The position numbers were made by a program, and so were the translations under genes. A DNA stretch of 46,058 bases from Methanobacterium aggregans (GTDB taxonomy: Archaea; Methanobacteriota; Methanobacteria; Methanobacteriales; Methanobacteriaceae): the NCBI RefSeq assembly GCF_017874455.1, contig NZ_JAGGLN010000010.1, positions 1 to 46,058 on the forward strand, written 5' to 3'. The stretch's first letter is position 1. Each line of letters begins with the position of its first letter. Of the stretch, positions 23,344 through 31,992 are shown piece after piece. Under the pieces are notes generated by a model, which was not told the origin of the DNA, made no database searches, and saw nothing but the letters and a program-made list of their open reading frames with translations.

Positions 23344-24186
23344 TTATTCATCCCTTAAAACAATGCTTTTATGTCTTGCAGCCCAGCACTGGATGCAGAT
23401 CCCTATTGGAAGACCTGCTGTATGTGTGTCAACCATCTCCACCTTAACGTCCAGTGCAGTTGTTTTACCTCCAAGTCCCATTGGGCCGATGCCTGTGGCA
23501 TTCACAGCTTCAAGAAGCTCATCTTCAAGGTTTGAAAGTCTTTCATCGGGGTTTTTATCCTTAACACTCCTGAGAAGTGCTTTTTTTGCAAGTTTCAGTG
23601 CCATGTCTGAGGATCCTCCGATTCCAACCCCAATCCTGGTTGGTGGGCATGGTTTGCCCCCTGCAGACTGTACAATTTCTAAAACGAAGTTTTTAATACC
23701 CTCAACACCTTCACCTGGAAGTCCCATCTTCAGGGCGTTGTTGTTTTCAGAGCCGAATCCCTTTGGAAAAACTGTTAACTCCAGGTAATCTCCATCAACA
23801 AGCTCCACATCCACCTGTGGAATTCCCTTCCCAGTGTTGGTGCCGGTGTTTTCACGGGTCAGGGGATCCACAACATTTGGGCGCAGGGGAACCTCATGGG
23901 TTGCCATTTCAACACCCTTCATTATTCCCTGGTAGAGGTTTTCAACCTGAACATCACCAAGCTTCACAAAAACTATTGGAAGCCCTGTATCCTGACACAT
24001 TGGAATCCCATTTTCATGGGCAGCTTCAATATTCTTCAAGACAGTCCCAAGATTTAACCTGGCTGTCTCATTATCTTCATTTTCGTAGGCCATTTTTAAT
24101 GCCAGAGTCACATCCTCTGGAAGTTCGATCACAGCATCCCTGTAGATCCGGTACATTGCATCTTCAACTTGTTTTTGTGTAATCAT
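23344..24186 (-). CDS. fumA: Class I fumarate hydratase, alpha subunit
   Basis: The 280-residue N-terminal half of the oxygen-sensitive Fe-S fumarase; in methanogens it is a separate alpha chain. It interconverts fumarate and malate in the incomplete reductive TCA branch. Cysteines that can hold the [4Fe-4S] cluster are at 64 (PMCQDTG), 180 (GKPCPPTRIGVGIGG) and 264/267 (GICIQCWAARH). The beta subunit is not in this window. ATG 24186 is chosen although the frame is open to 24243: a TATA-like CTTATAAAAAA lies about 15-25 bases upstream, so longer versions would begin before transcription, and the protein starts like its relatives. L(+)-tartrate dehydratase alpha is an alternative label. Confidence 0.9.
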   Translation of the reverse strand: MITQKQVEDAMYRIYRDAVIELPEDVTLALKMAYENEDNETARLNLGTVLKNIEAAHENGIPMCQDTGLPIVFVKLGDVQVENLYQGIMKGVEMATHEVPLRPNVVDPLTRENTGTNTGKGIPQVDVELVDGDYLELTVFPKGFGSENNNALKMGLPGEGVEGIKNFVLEIVQSAGGKPCPPTRIGVGIGGSSDMALKLAKKALLRSVKDKNPDERLSNLEDELLEAVNATGIGPMGLGGKTTALDVKVEMVDTHTAGLPIGICIQCWAARHKSIVLRDE

Positions 24187-24606
24187 GGTATCAGCTTTTT
24201 TTATAAGTTTTGAATAATTCAATTGAATGAAATCATAATACATAGAACTTGGACAAAAATTTATGTGTTAAACCAGACCCTAGTTCAACCACTAAACTCA
24301 AGCATAAATCCTTTATGATTTCCAGATTTTTATAGTTTTCATATATACCTAAAGGCATAGTTACTGGCAGTGCCTTCCACTAAACTGAATAAAATTTCTA
24401 TTTCATAAAATCTTTAATTTAAAATAGTTATAATATGAAACTATTTAGTAAGAACCCCTAAAATTAGTTTTTTTATAGGTTAAAGAAACAAAAACACATA
24501 CAAATTAGATTAGATAATATTTAAAAGCTCAAATAGTATTTAAAAGCTCAAATAATTTTAAAAAAAATCTAGAAATAAAAAAAATGAATGAAAAATGAAG
24601 TTTTCA
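24187..24606 (-). other. Spacer between porF and fumarase gene
   Basis: AT-rich without a gene. An exact 18-base duplication TATTTAAAAGCTCAAATA occurs at 24518-24535 and 24537-24554. On the minus strand two T-runs just after porF (about 24557-24591) would terminate the por operon. Confidence 0.6.
24557..24591 (-). terminator. T-rich terminator of the por operon
   Basis: Read on the minus strand, two runs of eight T lie 15-50 bases after the porF stop codon, the usual archaeal terminator form. No stem-loop is needed or seen. Confidence 0.5.
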
Positions 24607-25038
24607 TTAATACTTCATTATCAACTTAACCCTTTCAAGCTCTTTAGCAAGTTTGTCCCGTTTTTCAGCCACAACATCCTCAGAATCAGCTTTAAGAGCT
24701 CCAGTTGGACATACTGAAACGCAGAGAGGTACTTCCCTTTCAATGCACAGGTCGCACTTCTTGGCTATTCCAGACTCATCTATCTGGATTGCCCCAACAG
24801 GACATGAATCTTTGCAGAGTCCGCAGCCAATACAGTCATCCTCATTGATGACGATGGCACCATCAACTTCAACTATGGCATCTTCAGGACACACAGTCAT
24901 GCAGGGTGCTCTGTCCTCAGCACAGTGAAGACAGTGAAGTGGAACACTGTTCACAACACGTATGGCATTCTTTGGACAGATACGCTCACATCTACCGCAG
25001 TCTTCACAGAGTTCGGGTCTGGATACAAGTTCCTTCAT
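24607..25038 (-). CDS. porF: Four-cluster ferredoxin of pyruvate oxidoreductase operon
   Basis: A 143-residue electron carrier with four cysteine groups: CEDCGRCERIC, CLHCAEDRAPCMTVC, CIGCGLCKDSC and CDLCIEREVPLCVSVC. It is last in the por operon and its ATG overlaps the porE stop by one base (TAATG), so the two are made together. It probably shuttles electrons between pyruvate:ferredoxin oxidoreductase and hydrogenases. The order porC-D-A-B-E-F is the known one for Methanothermobacter; use of the letter follows that. Confidence 0.9.
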   Translation of the reverse strand: MKELVSRPELCEDCGRCERICPKNAIRVVNSVPLHCLHCAEDRAPCMTVCPEDAIVEVDGAIVINEDDCIGCGLCKDSCPVGAIQIDESGIAKKCDLCIEREVPLCVSVCPTGALKADSEDVVAEKRDKLAKELERVKLIMKY

Positions 25039-25541
25039 TAGTCAGCCTCCTTGTGCAGGACTTTTTTGGTTCTTGCATTGCTTGTAAGCACACTTATGAA
25101 ATCAGTGCTTTTCCTTTTCTTTTTACCCAGGCCTGTGAGCTTTGCGATATGTTCGTCCTGTTTTTTAAGCTTCATACGTTCTGTGTCAACCTTGGCAATG
25201 GCTCTTTTGGAGCAGGCTGTAACGCATGCCGGGGTGTCCTTATCAGGGCACTGGTTGCATTTATGGGCCTTGCGGTCGTGCATGTTTATGGCTCCAAATG
25301 GGCAGACCATCATGCAAAGTCCGCATCCTATGCACTTCTCAGGGTTGACCTCACTGGTCATGGCCTCTGTTGGACAGATCATAACACAAGGGGCATCCTC
25401 GCACTGCTGGCAGACTATTGGATAGTGAGAATCATCGATCTCCCTTACAGTGATCCTTGATGTTCCATGAAGACGTGCACATGCTTCTTCACAGTCCCCA
25501 CAGCCGTCGCAGATGTCCGGCTGAATCATTATCTTTTCCAA
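25038..25541 (-). CDS. porE: Four-cluster ferredoxin of pyruvate oxidoreductase operon
   Basis: A 167-residue relative of PorF with cysteine groups CDGCGDCEEAC, CQQCEDAPCVMIC, CIGCGLCMMVC and CNQCPDKDTPACVTAC, then a lysine-rich tail of about 50 residues that PorF lacks. The start is a TTG at 25541 behind GGGGGTGAG; the next ATG (25529) is too far from that site. It lies 12 bases after porB. Role as electron carrier for the oxidoreductase is inferred from operon position. Confidence 0.9.
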   Translation of the reverse strand: MEKIMIQPDICDGCGDCEEACARLHGTSRITVREIDDSHYPIVCQQCEDAPCVMICPTEAMTSEVNPEKCIGCGLCMMVCPFGAINMHDRKAHKCNQCPDKDTPACVTACSKRAIAKVDTERMKLKKQDEHIAKLTGLGKKKRKSTDFISVLTSNARTKKVLHKEAD

Positions 25542-25553
25542 GGTCTCACCCCC

Positions 25554-26417
25554 TTATATTTTAAGCTCACTGCAGACTTCATCCACATGGCTTTGAATCC
25601 TCTGTTTCTCCTCATCTTTCAGGTGTCTGAACCTTTTCTGAGCGTTAAGATACTCAGCAACAGGTTTCCTCTGCATAGGTCTGTAGGTGACCTTGAACTC
25701 ACCATCCTCTATCTCATAGAGAATCCAGGATCCTGTTTCAACAGCCAACCTTCCCATGTCTATGGTTTTAGATGGTTTGTAACCCCATCCAGTTGTACAT
25801 GGCTGGTGGAGGTGTATGTATGAAGGTCCATCAACTTCTGAGGCCTTTTTAACCTTCCTCATGAAGTCTTCAGGGTAAGCTATTGAAGCTGTTGCAACGT
25901 AGGGCACACCATGAGCTGCTATTATCATCGGAATGTTCTTTTTGACCTTGTCTTCACCGAAGCTTTCCTTACCTGCAGGTGATGTTGTTGTTGATGCACC
26001 GTATGGTGTTGCTCCACTCCTCTGTATACCTGTGTTCATGTATGCTTCGTTATCGTAGCAGATGTAAATTATGTTATGTCCCCTTTCCATGGCTCCAGAT
26101 AAAGATTGAAGACCTATATCTGCTGTACCACCGTCTCCAGCAAACACAACAATGTTAGCTTTTCTTCCAATTGATTTAAATGCTGATTCAACACCTGATG
26201 CAACTGCAGCAGCGTTTTCAAATGCAACGTGAATCCATGGAATTTCCCATGCAGTTTCAGGATAAGGAGTTGTTATAACCTCTAAACATCCTGTTGCAGA
26301 TACTGCGACGGTGTTTTCACCTAAGACTTTCAGTGCGAGCCTGACACCTATTGTAGCACCGCATCCTGCGCATGCTCTGTGTCCGGGTGCAAGAAATTCT
26401 TTATCAGATATTTCCAT
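25554..26417 (-). CDS. porB: Pyruvate:ferredoxin oxidoreductase, beta subunit
   Basis: The 287-residue thiamine-diphosphate-binding chain. It has the CAGCGATIG segment, the GDGGTADIGLQSLSGAMERGHNIIYICYDNEAYMNTG thiamine-binding motif (GDG...N), and cysteine ligands for a [4Fe-4S] cluster (C17, C20, a third near residue 45 in TGCLEV, and one near 220 in HQPC). In autotrophic methanogens the enzyme runs toward pyruvate from acetyl-CoA and CO2. The start codon directly follows the porA stop (TAA ATG). Confidence 0.95.
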   Translation of the reverse strand: MEISDKEFLAPGHRACAGCGATIGVRLALKVLGENTVAVSATGCLEVITTPYPETAWEIPWIHVAFENAAAVASGVESAFKSIGRKANIVVFAGDGGTADIGLQSLSGAMERGHNIIYICYDNEAYMNTGIQRSGATPYGASTTTSPAGKESFGEDKVKKNIPMIIAAHGVPYVATASIAYPEDFMRKVKKASEVDGPSYIHLHQPCTTGWGYKPSKTIDMGRLAVETGSWILYEIEDGEFKVTYRPMQRKPVAEYLNAQKRFRHLKDEEKQRIQSHVDEVCSELKI

Positions 26418-27569
26418 TTAAAGCTCCTCCTCTTTGATTCCTATCCACTGTACATCGTTTTGTGGGTTTTTGGTTTTTTCAATTACATCAATTATGCTTG
26501 ACGGTTTTATGTCACGTCCACCAAGACCGATGATGAATCCGTAGGCATCAGCATCTGTTTTTGCCTTGATGTTACTGTATAAAACTCCTCCAATACCGAA
26601 GGATATGTTTTTATCAATAACTGCAACCTTTGAAGCACCTTTGAGTGCCTCACGGATCTCCTCAACTGGGAATGGTCTGAACACCCTTATACGCAGGAGG
26701 CCGACCTTTTCTCCTTTAACTCGGAGGTCATCTATAACATCCTTTATTGTACTGCAGATGGATCCCATTGCAACCAGGATGATCTCTGCATCGTCACAGC
26801 GGTAATTTTCAACGAGGTCATATTTTCTTCCGAATTTTGCTTCGAACTCTTCACTGACCTGTTTGAAGACCTTTTTGGACCTTTCCATTGCAAGTTCCAT
26901 TGCGTACCTTGCTTCCATGTAGTACTCTGGATCTGTGAAGGATCCTATTGACATTGGCTGTGCAGGGTCCAGGAATGCATGTTCAGGTTTGTATGGAGGT
27001 AAAAATTCATCCACTTCTTCCTGTGAAGGTATGTCCACTGGATCAACTGTATGGGTCAGTATGAAACCGTCCACACATACCATACTTGGAAGCAGAACAT
27101 CATGGTTCTCTGATATCTTGTAGGCCATCAGCACAGAGTCAAGTGCTTCCTGACCGTTTTCAGCGTATACCTGCAACCATCCTGCATCCCTCTGGGATAT
27201 TGAATCCTGCTGATCGTTCCATATACTTAATGGTGCAGATAATGCTCTGTTAGCATCTGCAAGAACTATTGGTGCTCTTAAACCTGCAGCTGCAAAGAGT
27301 ATCTCATGCATGAGTGCAAGTCCCTGTGAGGATGTTGCTGTGAACACCCTAACACCTGCACCTGATGCTCCAAGAGCTGCGCTTATTGCGCTGTGCTCAG
27401 ATTCAACCCTTATGTACTCTGCAGGTATATCTCCGTCTGCAACGAACTTTGCAAGGTACTCTGATATGGTTGTCTGTGGTGTTATTGGATAAACAGGGAT
27501 TACATTGGGTTTTGCAAGTTTCACTGCTTCAGCAATGGCTTGGTTTGAAGAAATCACTTTAAGAACCAT
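26418..27569 (-). CDS. porA: Pyruvate:ferredoxin oxidoreductase, alpha subunit
   Basis: The 383-residue chain with the pyrimidine-binding and transketolase C-like domains. YPITPQTTISEYLA near residue 27 and VESEHSAISAALGASGAGVRVFTATSSQGLALMHE are the family signatures that place pyruvate and thiamine diphosphate. RVFRPFPVEEI in the C-terminal third is likewise typical. The ATG abuts the porD stop codon. The specificity for pyruvate rather than another 2-oxoacid is taken from operon layout (separate C, D, A, B chains plus E and F). Confidence 0.94.
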   Translation of the reverse strand: MVLKVISSNQAIAEAVKLAKPNVIPVYPITPQTTISEYLAKFVADGDIPAEYIRVESEHSAISAALGASGAGVRVFTATSSQGLALMHEILFAAAGLRAPIVLADANRALSAPLSIWNDQQDSISQRDAGWLQVYAENGQEALDSVLMAYKISENHDVLLPSMVCVDGFILTHTVDPVDIPSQEEVDEFLPPYKPEHAFLDPAQPMSIGSFTDPEYYMEARYAMELAMERSKKVFKQVSEEFEAKFGRKYDLVENYRCDDAEIILVAMGSICSTIKDVIDDLRVKGEKVGLLRIRVFRPFPVEEIREALKGASKVAVIDKNISFGIGGVLYSNIKAKTDADAYGFIIGLGGRDIKPSSIIDVIEKTKNPQNDVQWIGIKEEEL

Positions 27570-27812
27570 TTATTCCCTCTCCATTTTTATAGCTTTTACA
27601 GGGCATTCCTCGGCACATATGCCGCACCCTTTACAGAAATCGTAGTCTATATCATATTCCTTGTTTATACAGCCTTCAGGACAGAAGAGAATACAGTTTT
27701 CACATTTTATACAAGTTTCCTTGTCTAAAATCGGTTTAAACGTTCTCCAGCTACCTGTTTTGTTCTGGCGGGTACTTCCAGGTTCCTTAACAGCTGCTCC
27801 TATTGATACCAT
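27570..27812 (-). CDS. porD: Pyruvate:ferredoxin oxidoreductase, delta subunit (2[4Fe-4S])
   Basis: An 80-residue ferredoxin-type subunit with two clusters, CIKCENCILFCPEGC and CKGCGICAEECP. The N-terminal GSWRTFKPILDKETC segment is characteristic of the delta chain. It carries electrons from the thiamine site to ferredoxin. AAGGTGATTTC precedes the ATG. A 224-base gap separates it from porC. Confidence 0.95.
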   Translation of the reverse strand: MVSIGAAVKEPGSTRQNKTGSWRTFKPILDKETCIKCENCILFCPEGCINKEYDIDYDFCKGCGICAEECPVKAIKMERE

Positions 27813-28036
27813 GAAATCACCTTTTATATTAATCAGTTATACATGAGCTTTAAAAACAAATTTTCATGAAAAAATTCAGTTAATAATTCATTTAATCCAT
27901 TTTCACTCATTCAATTAAATTTAAATGGAATTTTACAAGTGAAAATCGGATTTGAACCTAAGATTTTTTTTATCAGTTCATGACATTTAATTCAATGATC
28001 ATCAATTCAATAACTGATTATTCCCTTATAATTAAA
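27813..28036 (-). other. Gap inside the por operon, between porC and porD
   Basis: No gene is present. ATCAGTT (27972-27978) and AACTGAT (28012-28018) are inverse complements flanking a twice-repeated ATTGAATT-type segment. A TATA-like ATTTAAATT lies near 27907-27916 (minus strand), so porDABEF may have its own promoter. Confidence 0.4.
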
Positions 28037-28570
28037 TTATACCTTTTTAACTTTTTCGTATGCTATTTTAGCTGCTTTAGCGTTCTTTTCAGCTATTTCT
28101 CCACGGAAAGTTTCCTTGATGATCTTTATTATGGATTCAAGTGAAACTTTGCCCGTTACACCGGCAAAAGCACCCAGCATAACAGTGTTAACAATTGGAA
28201 CACCTAGTATGTCCAGTGCTACACCTGTAGCATCTATTTTATGTATTTTAACGCCTTCTACAGGTTTAATATCTTTAGTTGTGTTTATAATGATTTCTCC
28301 ACCTTCTTTAATTCCGGAGAAAACATCAACGACTTCCAATAAACCGTCGTCAAGTACTATAACGTAATCAGGATTGTAAACTTGATACCTTCTTCTTATG
28401 GGCCGGTCATCTATTCTTGAAAACGCCATTACAGGAGCGCCTCTTCTCTCAACGCCGAAAAATGGAAATGCTTGACAGTATTTACCATCTTCAAAGGCTG
28501 ATTTTGCCATTATTTCAGCGGCTGTTACGGCTCCCTGTCCACCGCGTCCGTGAAAGCGAATTTCAATCAT
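28037..28570 (-). CDS. porC: Pyruvate:ferredoxin oxidoreductase, gamma subunit
   Basis: A 177-residue chain whose opening [22 protein letters not shown] is diagnostic for the gamma domain; [14 protein letters not shown] and [16 protein letters not shown] also match. It is required for CoA-dependent chemistry in the complex. TGGAGGT lies 7 bases before the ATG. It is the first gene of the operon, divergent from the next gene on the plus strand. Confidence 0.95.
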
Positions 28571-28574
28571 CTAT

Positions 28575-28650
<76 letters not shown>

Positions 28651-28682
28651 GATCCAATGAGAAACATGGCAGAGGCAGGTCT

Positions 28683-30269
28683 ATGAAGATCCTAATAATA
28701 ACTGGAAAACTGGCAGGAAACCTTGTAAAAAAGCAATCATCCAAATCTGAACATGAGGTTCATGTTCATGTTGTTAACACACCAATAGCTGCATTTTTAA
28801 CCCCAAAACGAATTGTTGGGGAAATCAGAAAAGTTGGGGATGGTGAGAAAACATACGATCTTGAATCATTTGATATGCTGTTAACACCCGGGCTTTTAAG
28901 AAAAGATGTGGCCTTCGTTGAAGAACAAACAGGCATACCAACTTATAAAGGACCTAAAGATGCTGCAGATCTGGGCATAGTTCTTGAATTAATTGAAAAA
29001 CTTGAACTATCCTCAAAAACTCCTGCAGATAAACTCATAGAGGATGAGCTCCGAAAGCGTGCACTCCAGTTCATAGAGGACTTTGAAAAGAACGAAAAAA
29101 CCAGGGAAAAACTCCTTAAAAAGCCAGAAAATATACTCGTAGGTAAATTACCTGTTGGAGAAGATTTTCCAATGAGGGTGCTTGCTGAAATAGCAAACGC
29201 ACCACTTTTGACCCATGAAGAATTCCTGGAAAGGGCACAGTACTTCGTGAAGTCAGGTGCAGACATGGTTGACATAGGTATGGTTGCAGGTGAAACACTT
29301 GCAGAAAAGATACCTGGCATGGTCAAACTTTTAAAGGAAAATCTTGACGTTGCAGTGAGCATAGACAGCTTAAATCCCACTGAAATAAAGGCAGCAGTGG
29401 AATCTGGTGTTGACATGGTGCTGAGCCTTGATCACGGTAACTGCGAAGAAGTTCTTCCCCTACTTCAGGAGAAGAACATCCCTGCAGTCGTACTGCCAAC
29501 TGACTACAGTAAAAACTGGGTTCCAGAGACAGTTGAGGAACGTGTTGAATCACTGGAGAAACTTCGGGAGAAGTGCAGGGGCATAGATGTGATAGCAGAT
29601 CTCGTACTTGACCCAATAAACAGCACAAGCATCGTGGACTCAATAATCGCCTGCCGCAGGTTTAAAAGTAGGAACAGGGAACCCCTATTTTTTGGCATAG
29701 GAAATGTAACTGAACTCCTTGACACTGATTCTGTGGGTGTTAATGCCCTGCTTTCAGGTATAGCAATGGAACTCGGGGCAAGTGTGCTTTTCACACCTGA
29801 AGAGAGTGGTAAAACAGTTGGAAGTGTTAAGGAACTTGCAGTGTCCTCCAAGATGATGTTCCTCTCCAAGAGCAGGGGTTCCATACCCAAGGATCTTGGA
29901 ATAAACCTGGTTGTCTTCAAGGACAAGCGCAGGGGGGAAAATATCAATGAAGAAATTGATGTTCCAGTTTTTGAGGGAAAGATTAATGAAAGATTCGTTC
30001 GTGACCCCTCTGGAAGCTTTAAAATAACAGTTGAAGACTCAGCGGGTGAAAGAATGATAAAGGCGGTTCACTACATTAAAATGGAACCCCAAATGGCCAT
30101 ATTTGGTTCCACTGCCAAGGAGATCTACGATGAGCTGCTGGTAAGGGGGCTGATATCCAGGATGGAACATGCAGCTTACCTGGGCTCCGAGCTTCAAAAG
30201 GCGGAAATAGCATTAAAAACAGGTAAAAATTATGTTCAGGACTTCCCACTCTTTAAGAAGTTTTTATAA
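28683..30269 (+). CDS. Dihydropteroate-synthase-like protein
   Basis: A 528-residue archaeal family protein. Residues about 1-150 form a separate alpha/beta domain (MKILIITGKLAGNLVKK...), and residues about 165-400 resemble the pterin-binding TIM barrel of dihydropteroate synthase (GADMVDIGMVAGETLAEKIPG, VAVSIDSLNPTEIKAAVESGVDMVLSLDHGN). A C-terminal 120 residues follow. Methanogens make methanopterin, not folate, so a role in tetrahydromethanopterin synthesis or another pterin step is plausible but not shown. ATG 28683 is chosen: AGGCAGGTC is just upstream, and 16 residues coded before it from ATG 28635 fall on the promoter. Confidence 0.85.
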   Translation: MKILIITGKLAGNLVKKQSSKSEHEVHVHVVNTPIAAFLTPKRIVGEIRKVGDGEKTYDLESFDMLLTPGLLRKDVAFVEEQTGIPTYKGPKDAADLGIVLELIEKLELSSKTPADKLIEDELRKRALQFIEDFEKNEKTREKLLKKPENILVGKLPVGEDFPMRVLAEIANAPLLTHEEFLERAQYFVKSGADMVDIGMVAGETLAEKIPGMVKLLKENLDVAVSIDSLNPTEIKAAVESGVDMVLSLDHGNCEEVLPLLQEKNIPAVVLPTDYSKNWVPETVEERVESLEKLREKCRGIDVIADLVLDPINSTSIVDSIIACRRFKSRNREPLFFGIGNVTELLDTDSVGVNALLSGIAMELGASVLFTPEESGKTVGSVKELAVSSKMMFLSKSRGSIPKDLGINLVVFKDKRRGENINEEIDVPVFEGKINERFVRDPSGSFKITVEDSAGERMIKAVHYIKMEPQMAIFGSTAKEIYDELLVRGLISRMEHAAYLGSELQKAEIALKTGKNYVQDFPLFKKFL

Positions 30270-30504
30270 TTTTTTCATAGTCCCCTACTTCAATTAATAT
30301 ATTTTCAAAAAAAATCAAATTGATTAAAAAAAAATAAATTAAGACGTGGACAGAATAAAACTTTGAATCGATATTATAATTTCAATTGAGAGATATTCCT
30401 TAAGATATTCCTTTAAATATAAACATTCCTTAAATTATGATTGAACTCATATCCTTAGATAATAAAACAAGAATAACCTTTAAATTATAAAATGGAGCAT
30501 CAAA

Positions 30505-31440
30505 ATGGATTCATGCGATAAATGCGGAAACCCACAGATAATAATAAAGATGAAACGTTCAGGCCAGAAACTGTGCAGGGAATGCTTCATAGAGGCCACA
30601 AGAGAAAAGGTCCTCCACGACATACGCAAGTACAAACTTGTGGATAAAGGAGATAAAGTTCTTCTGGGCCTTTCAGGTGGAAAAGACAGTGTAATGGCCT
30701 TAGAAATTTTGAACAACCTCAGGGAGAGGCACATAATAGATCTGGTTGCTGTGACCATTGATGAGGGAATTGCAGGCTACAGGCAGGAAGGTGTGGAAAT
30801 AGCAACCAGAAACGCAGAGATATTGGGTGTTGAACACAGGGTGGTTTCCTTCAAGGACTGCTTCGGGTTCACACTGGATGAAGTCATGAAAAACGATGCA
30901 AAAAACAATCGTTCAAGACATGCATGCACCTACTGCGGTGTCTTCAGGAGATGGATCTTCAACATGGTTGCAAAGGAGGAAGGAGCCAACAAAATAGCCA
31001 CAGGCCACAACCTGGACGATGAAACCCAGTCCATACTCATGAACTACCTGGAGGGCAACATCCAGAACCTCACAAGGATAGGTCCAAAATCAGAATCCAA
31101 AAACCCAAACTTCACAGTGAAGATAAAGCCCCTGAGAGAAATACCAGAAAAGGATATAGGACTCTACGTTGTTGCCAATGATATGGAAGTCCACTTCGCA
31201 GGATGTCCCTATGCAGGAGAATCCTTCAGGGCAGAGATCAGAGACTTCATAAGTGAACTGTCAGTGAACCATCCAACCATAATGTACTCAACCCTCAGGG
31301 GCTTTGACAAGATAAAACCCGCTATAAAAAGGGAATTTTCAGGAGAAGCACCTACAGGAACATGTGTACAGTGTGGAGAACCAGCATCAGGAGATCTCTG
31401 CAGGGCCTGCAGCTTCTTAAAACTGTGGAGTGATGATTGA
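30505..31440 (+). CDS. ncsA: tRNA-thiolating ATP pyrophosphatase, NcsA/TtuA type
   Basis: A 311-residue enzyme that adenylates a tRNA uridine and swaps its oxygen for sulfur. The layout matches TtuA/Ncs6: N-terminal zinc ribbon (C4, C7, C24, C27), PP-loop SGGKDS at 57-62, three cysteines for a [4Fe-4S] cluster (C141 and C144 in CTYCG, C234 in AGCPYAG), and C-terminal zinc ribbon (C287, C290, C299, C302). GATGHNLDDETQ-like TGHNLDDETQ contributes to the nucleotide site. TGGAGCATC precedes the ATG. Whether it modifies wobble U34 or U54 cannot be told. A ubiquitin-like sulfur carrier gene follows 274 bases on, which suggests that the pair works together. Confidence 0.9.
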   Translation: MDSCDKCGNPQIIIKMKRSGQKLCRECFIEATREKVLHDIRKYKLVDKGDKVLLGLSGGKDSVMALEILNNLRERHIIDLVAVTIDEGIAGYRQEGVEIATRNAEILGVEHRVVSFKDCFGFTLDEVMKNDAKNNRSRHACTYCGVFRRWIFNMVAKEEGANKIATGHNLDDETQSILMNYLEGNIQNLTRIGPKSESKNPNFTVKIKPLREIPEKDIGLYVVANDMEVHFAGCPYAGESFRAEIRDFISELSVNHPTIMYSTLRGFDKIKPAIKREFSGEAPTGTCVQCGEPASGDLCRACSFLKLWSDD

Positions 31441-31714
31441 TTCACGGCCTCTCATAACAGTGGAATGGTGCTTTCTAGCCCTGATCTGTAAGAACCTGGA
31501 ATAGTCTAATCCATAAAAAAATAGGTGGTCCATAAAAATCTTATAGGTCTCTCAACATAGGTAACATAGAATAAAATTTGCTGGTTTAAGTTATTCATAA
31601 TTTAAGTTCTTCCAACAGAAATTGTCCCCTGAAAAAGGTCAAGGTTTTTGTAGAAGATAATGATGAACAATTAGTGAAGATTAGATCAATCCATAAAGAT
31701 GGTTGGAGAATTAA

Positions 31715-31915
31715 ATGGAAATAAAATTGACTATTGGTGAAAAAAAAGAATTGAAGGAATTTCTTTCTAATTTAACAGTTAAAGAAATGCTAGAACTTCT
31801 GGATGTGCCGTCTGAAACAGTGGTTGTTAAGAAAAACAACCGTATAGTTATAGATGAGGAATTACTTGAAGATGGGGATGAATTAGAGGTTATACAGGTA
31901 ATATATGGTGGATAA
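31715..31915 (+). CDS. Ubiquitin-like sulfur carrier (MoaD/ThiS/SAMP family)
   Basis: A 66-residue beta-grasp protein ending in YGG, the diglycine tail that is thiocarboxylated in ThiS, MoaD, Urm1 and archaeal SAMPs. TVKEMLELLDVPSETVVVKKNNRIVIDEELLEDGDELEVIQVIYGG shows the ThiS-like pattern. It lies downstream of the tRNA thiolase and upstream of an M50 protease. In Haloferax a SAMP works with NcsA in tRNA thiolation, so the neighbouring thiolase is the favoured partner; thiamine or molybdopterin synthesis remain possible. The ribosome site is weak (GGTTGGAGA about 13 bases before ATG). Confidence 0.88.
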   Translation: MEIKLTIGEKKELKEFLSNLTVKEMLELLDVPSETVVVKKNNRIVIDEELLEDGDELEVIQVIYGG

Positions 31916-31992
31916 CAAATTCAAAAATAATAAATTTCAATGGTTTATTTTTTAAAGGTATCATTTCAGGGAATTTAAGAAAATCTGGAAGT

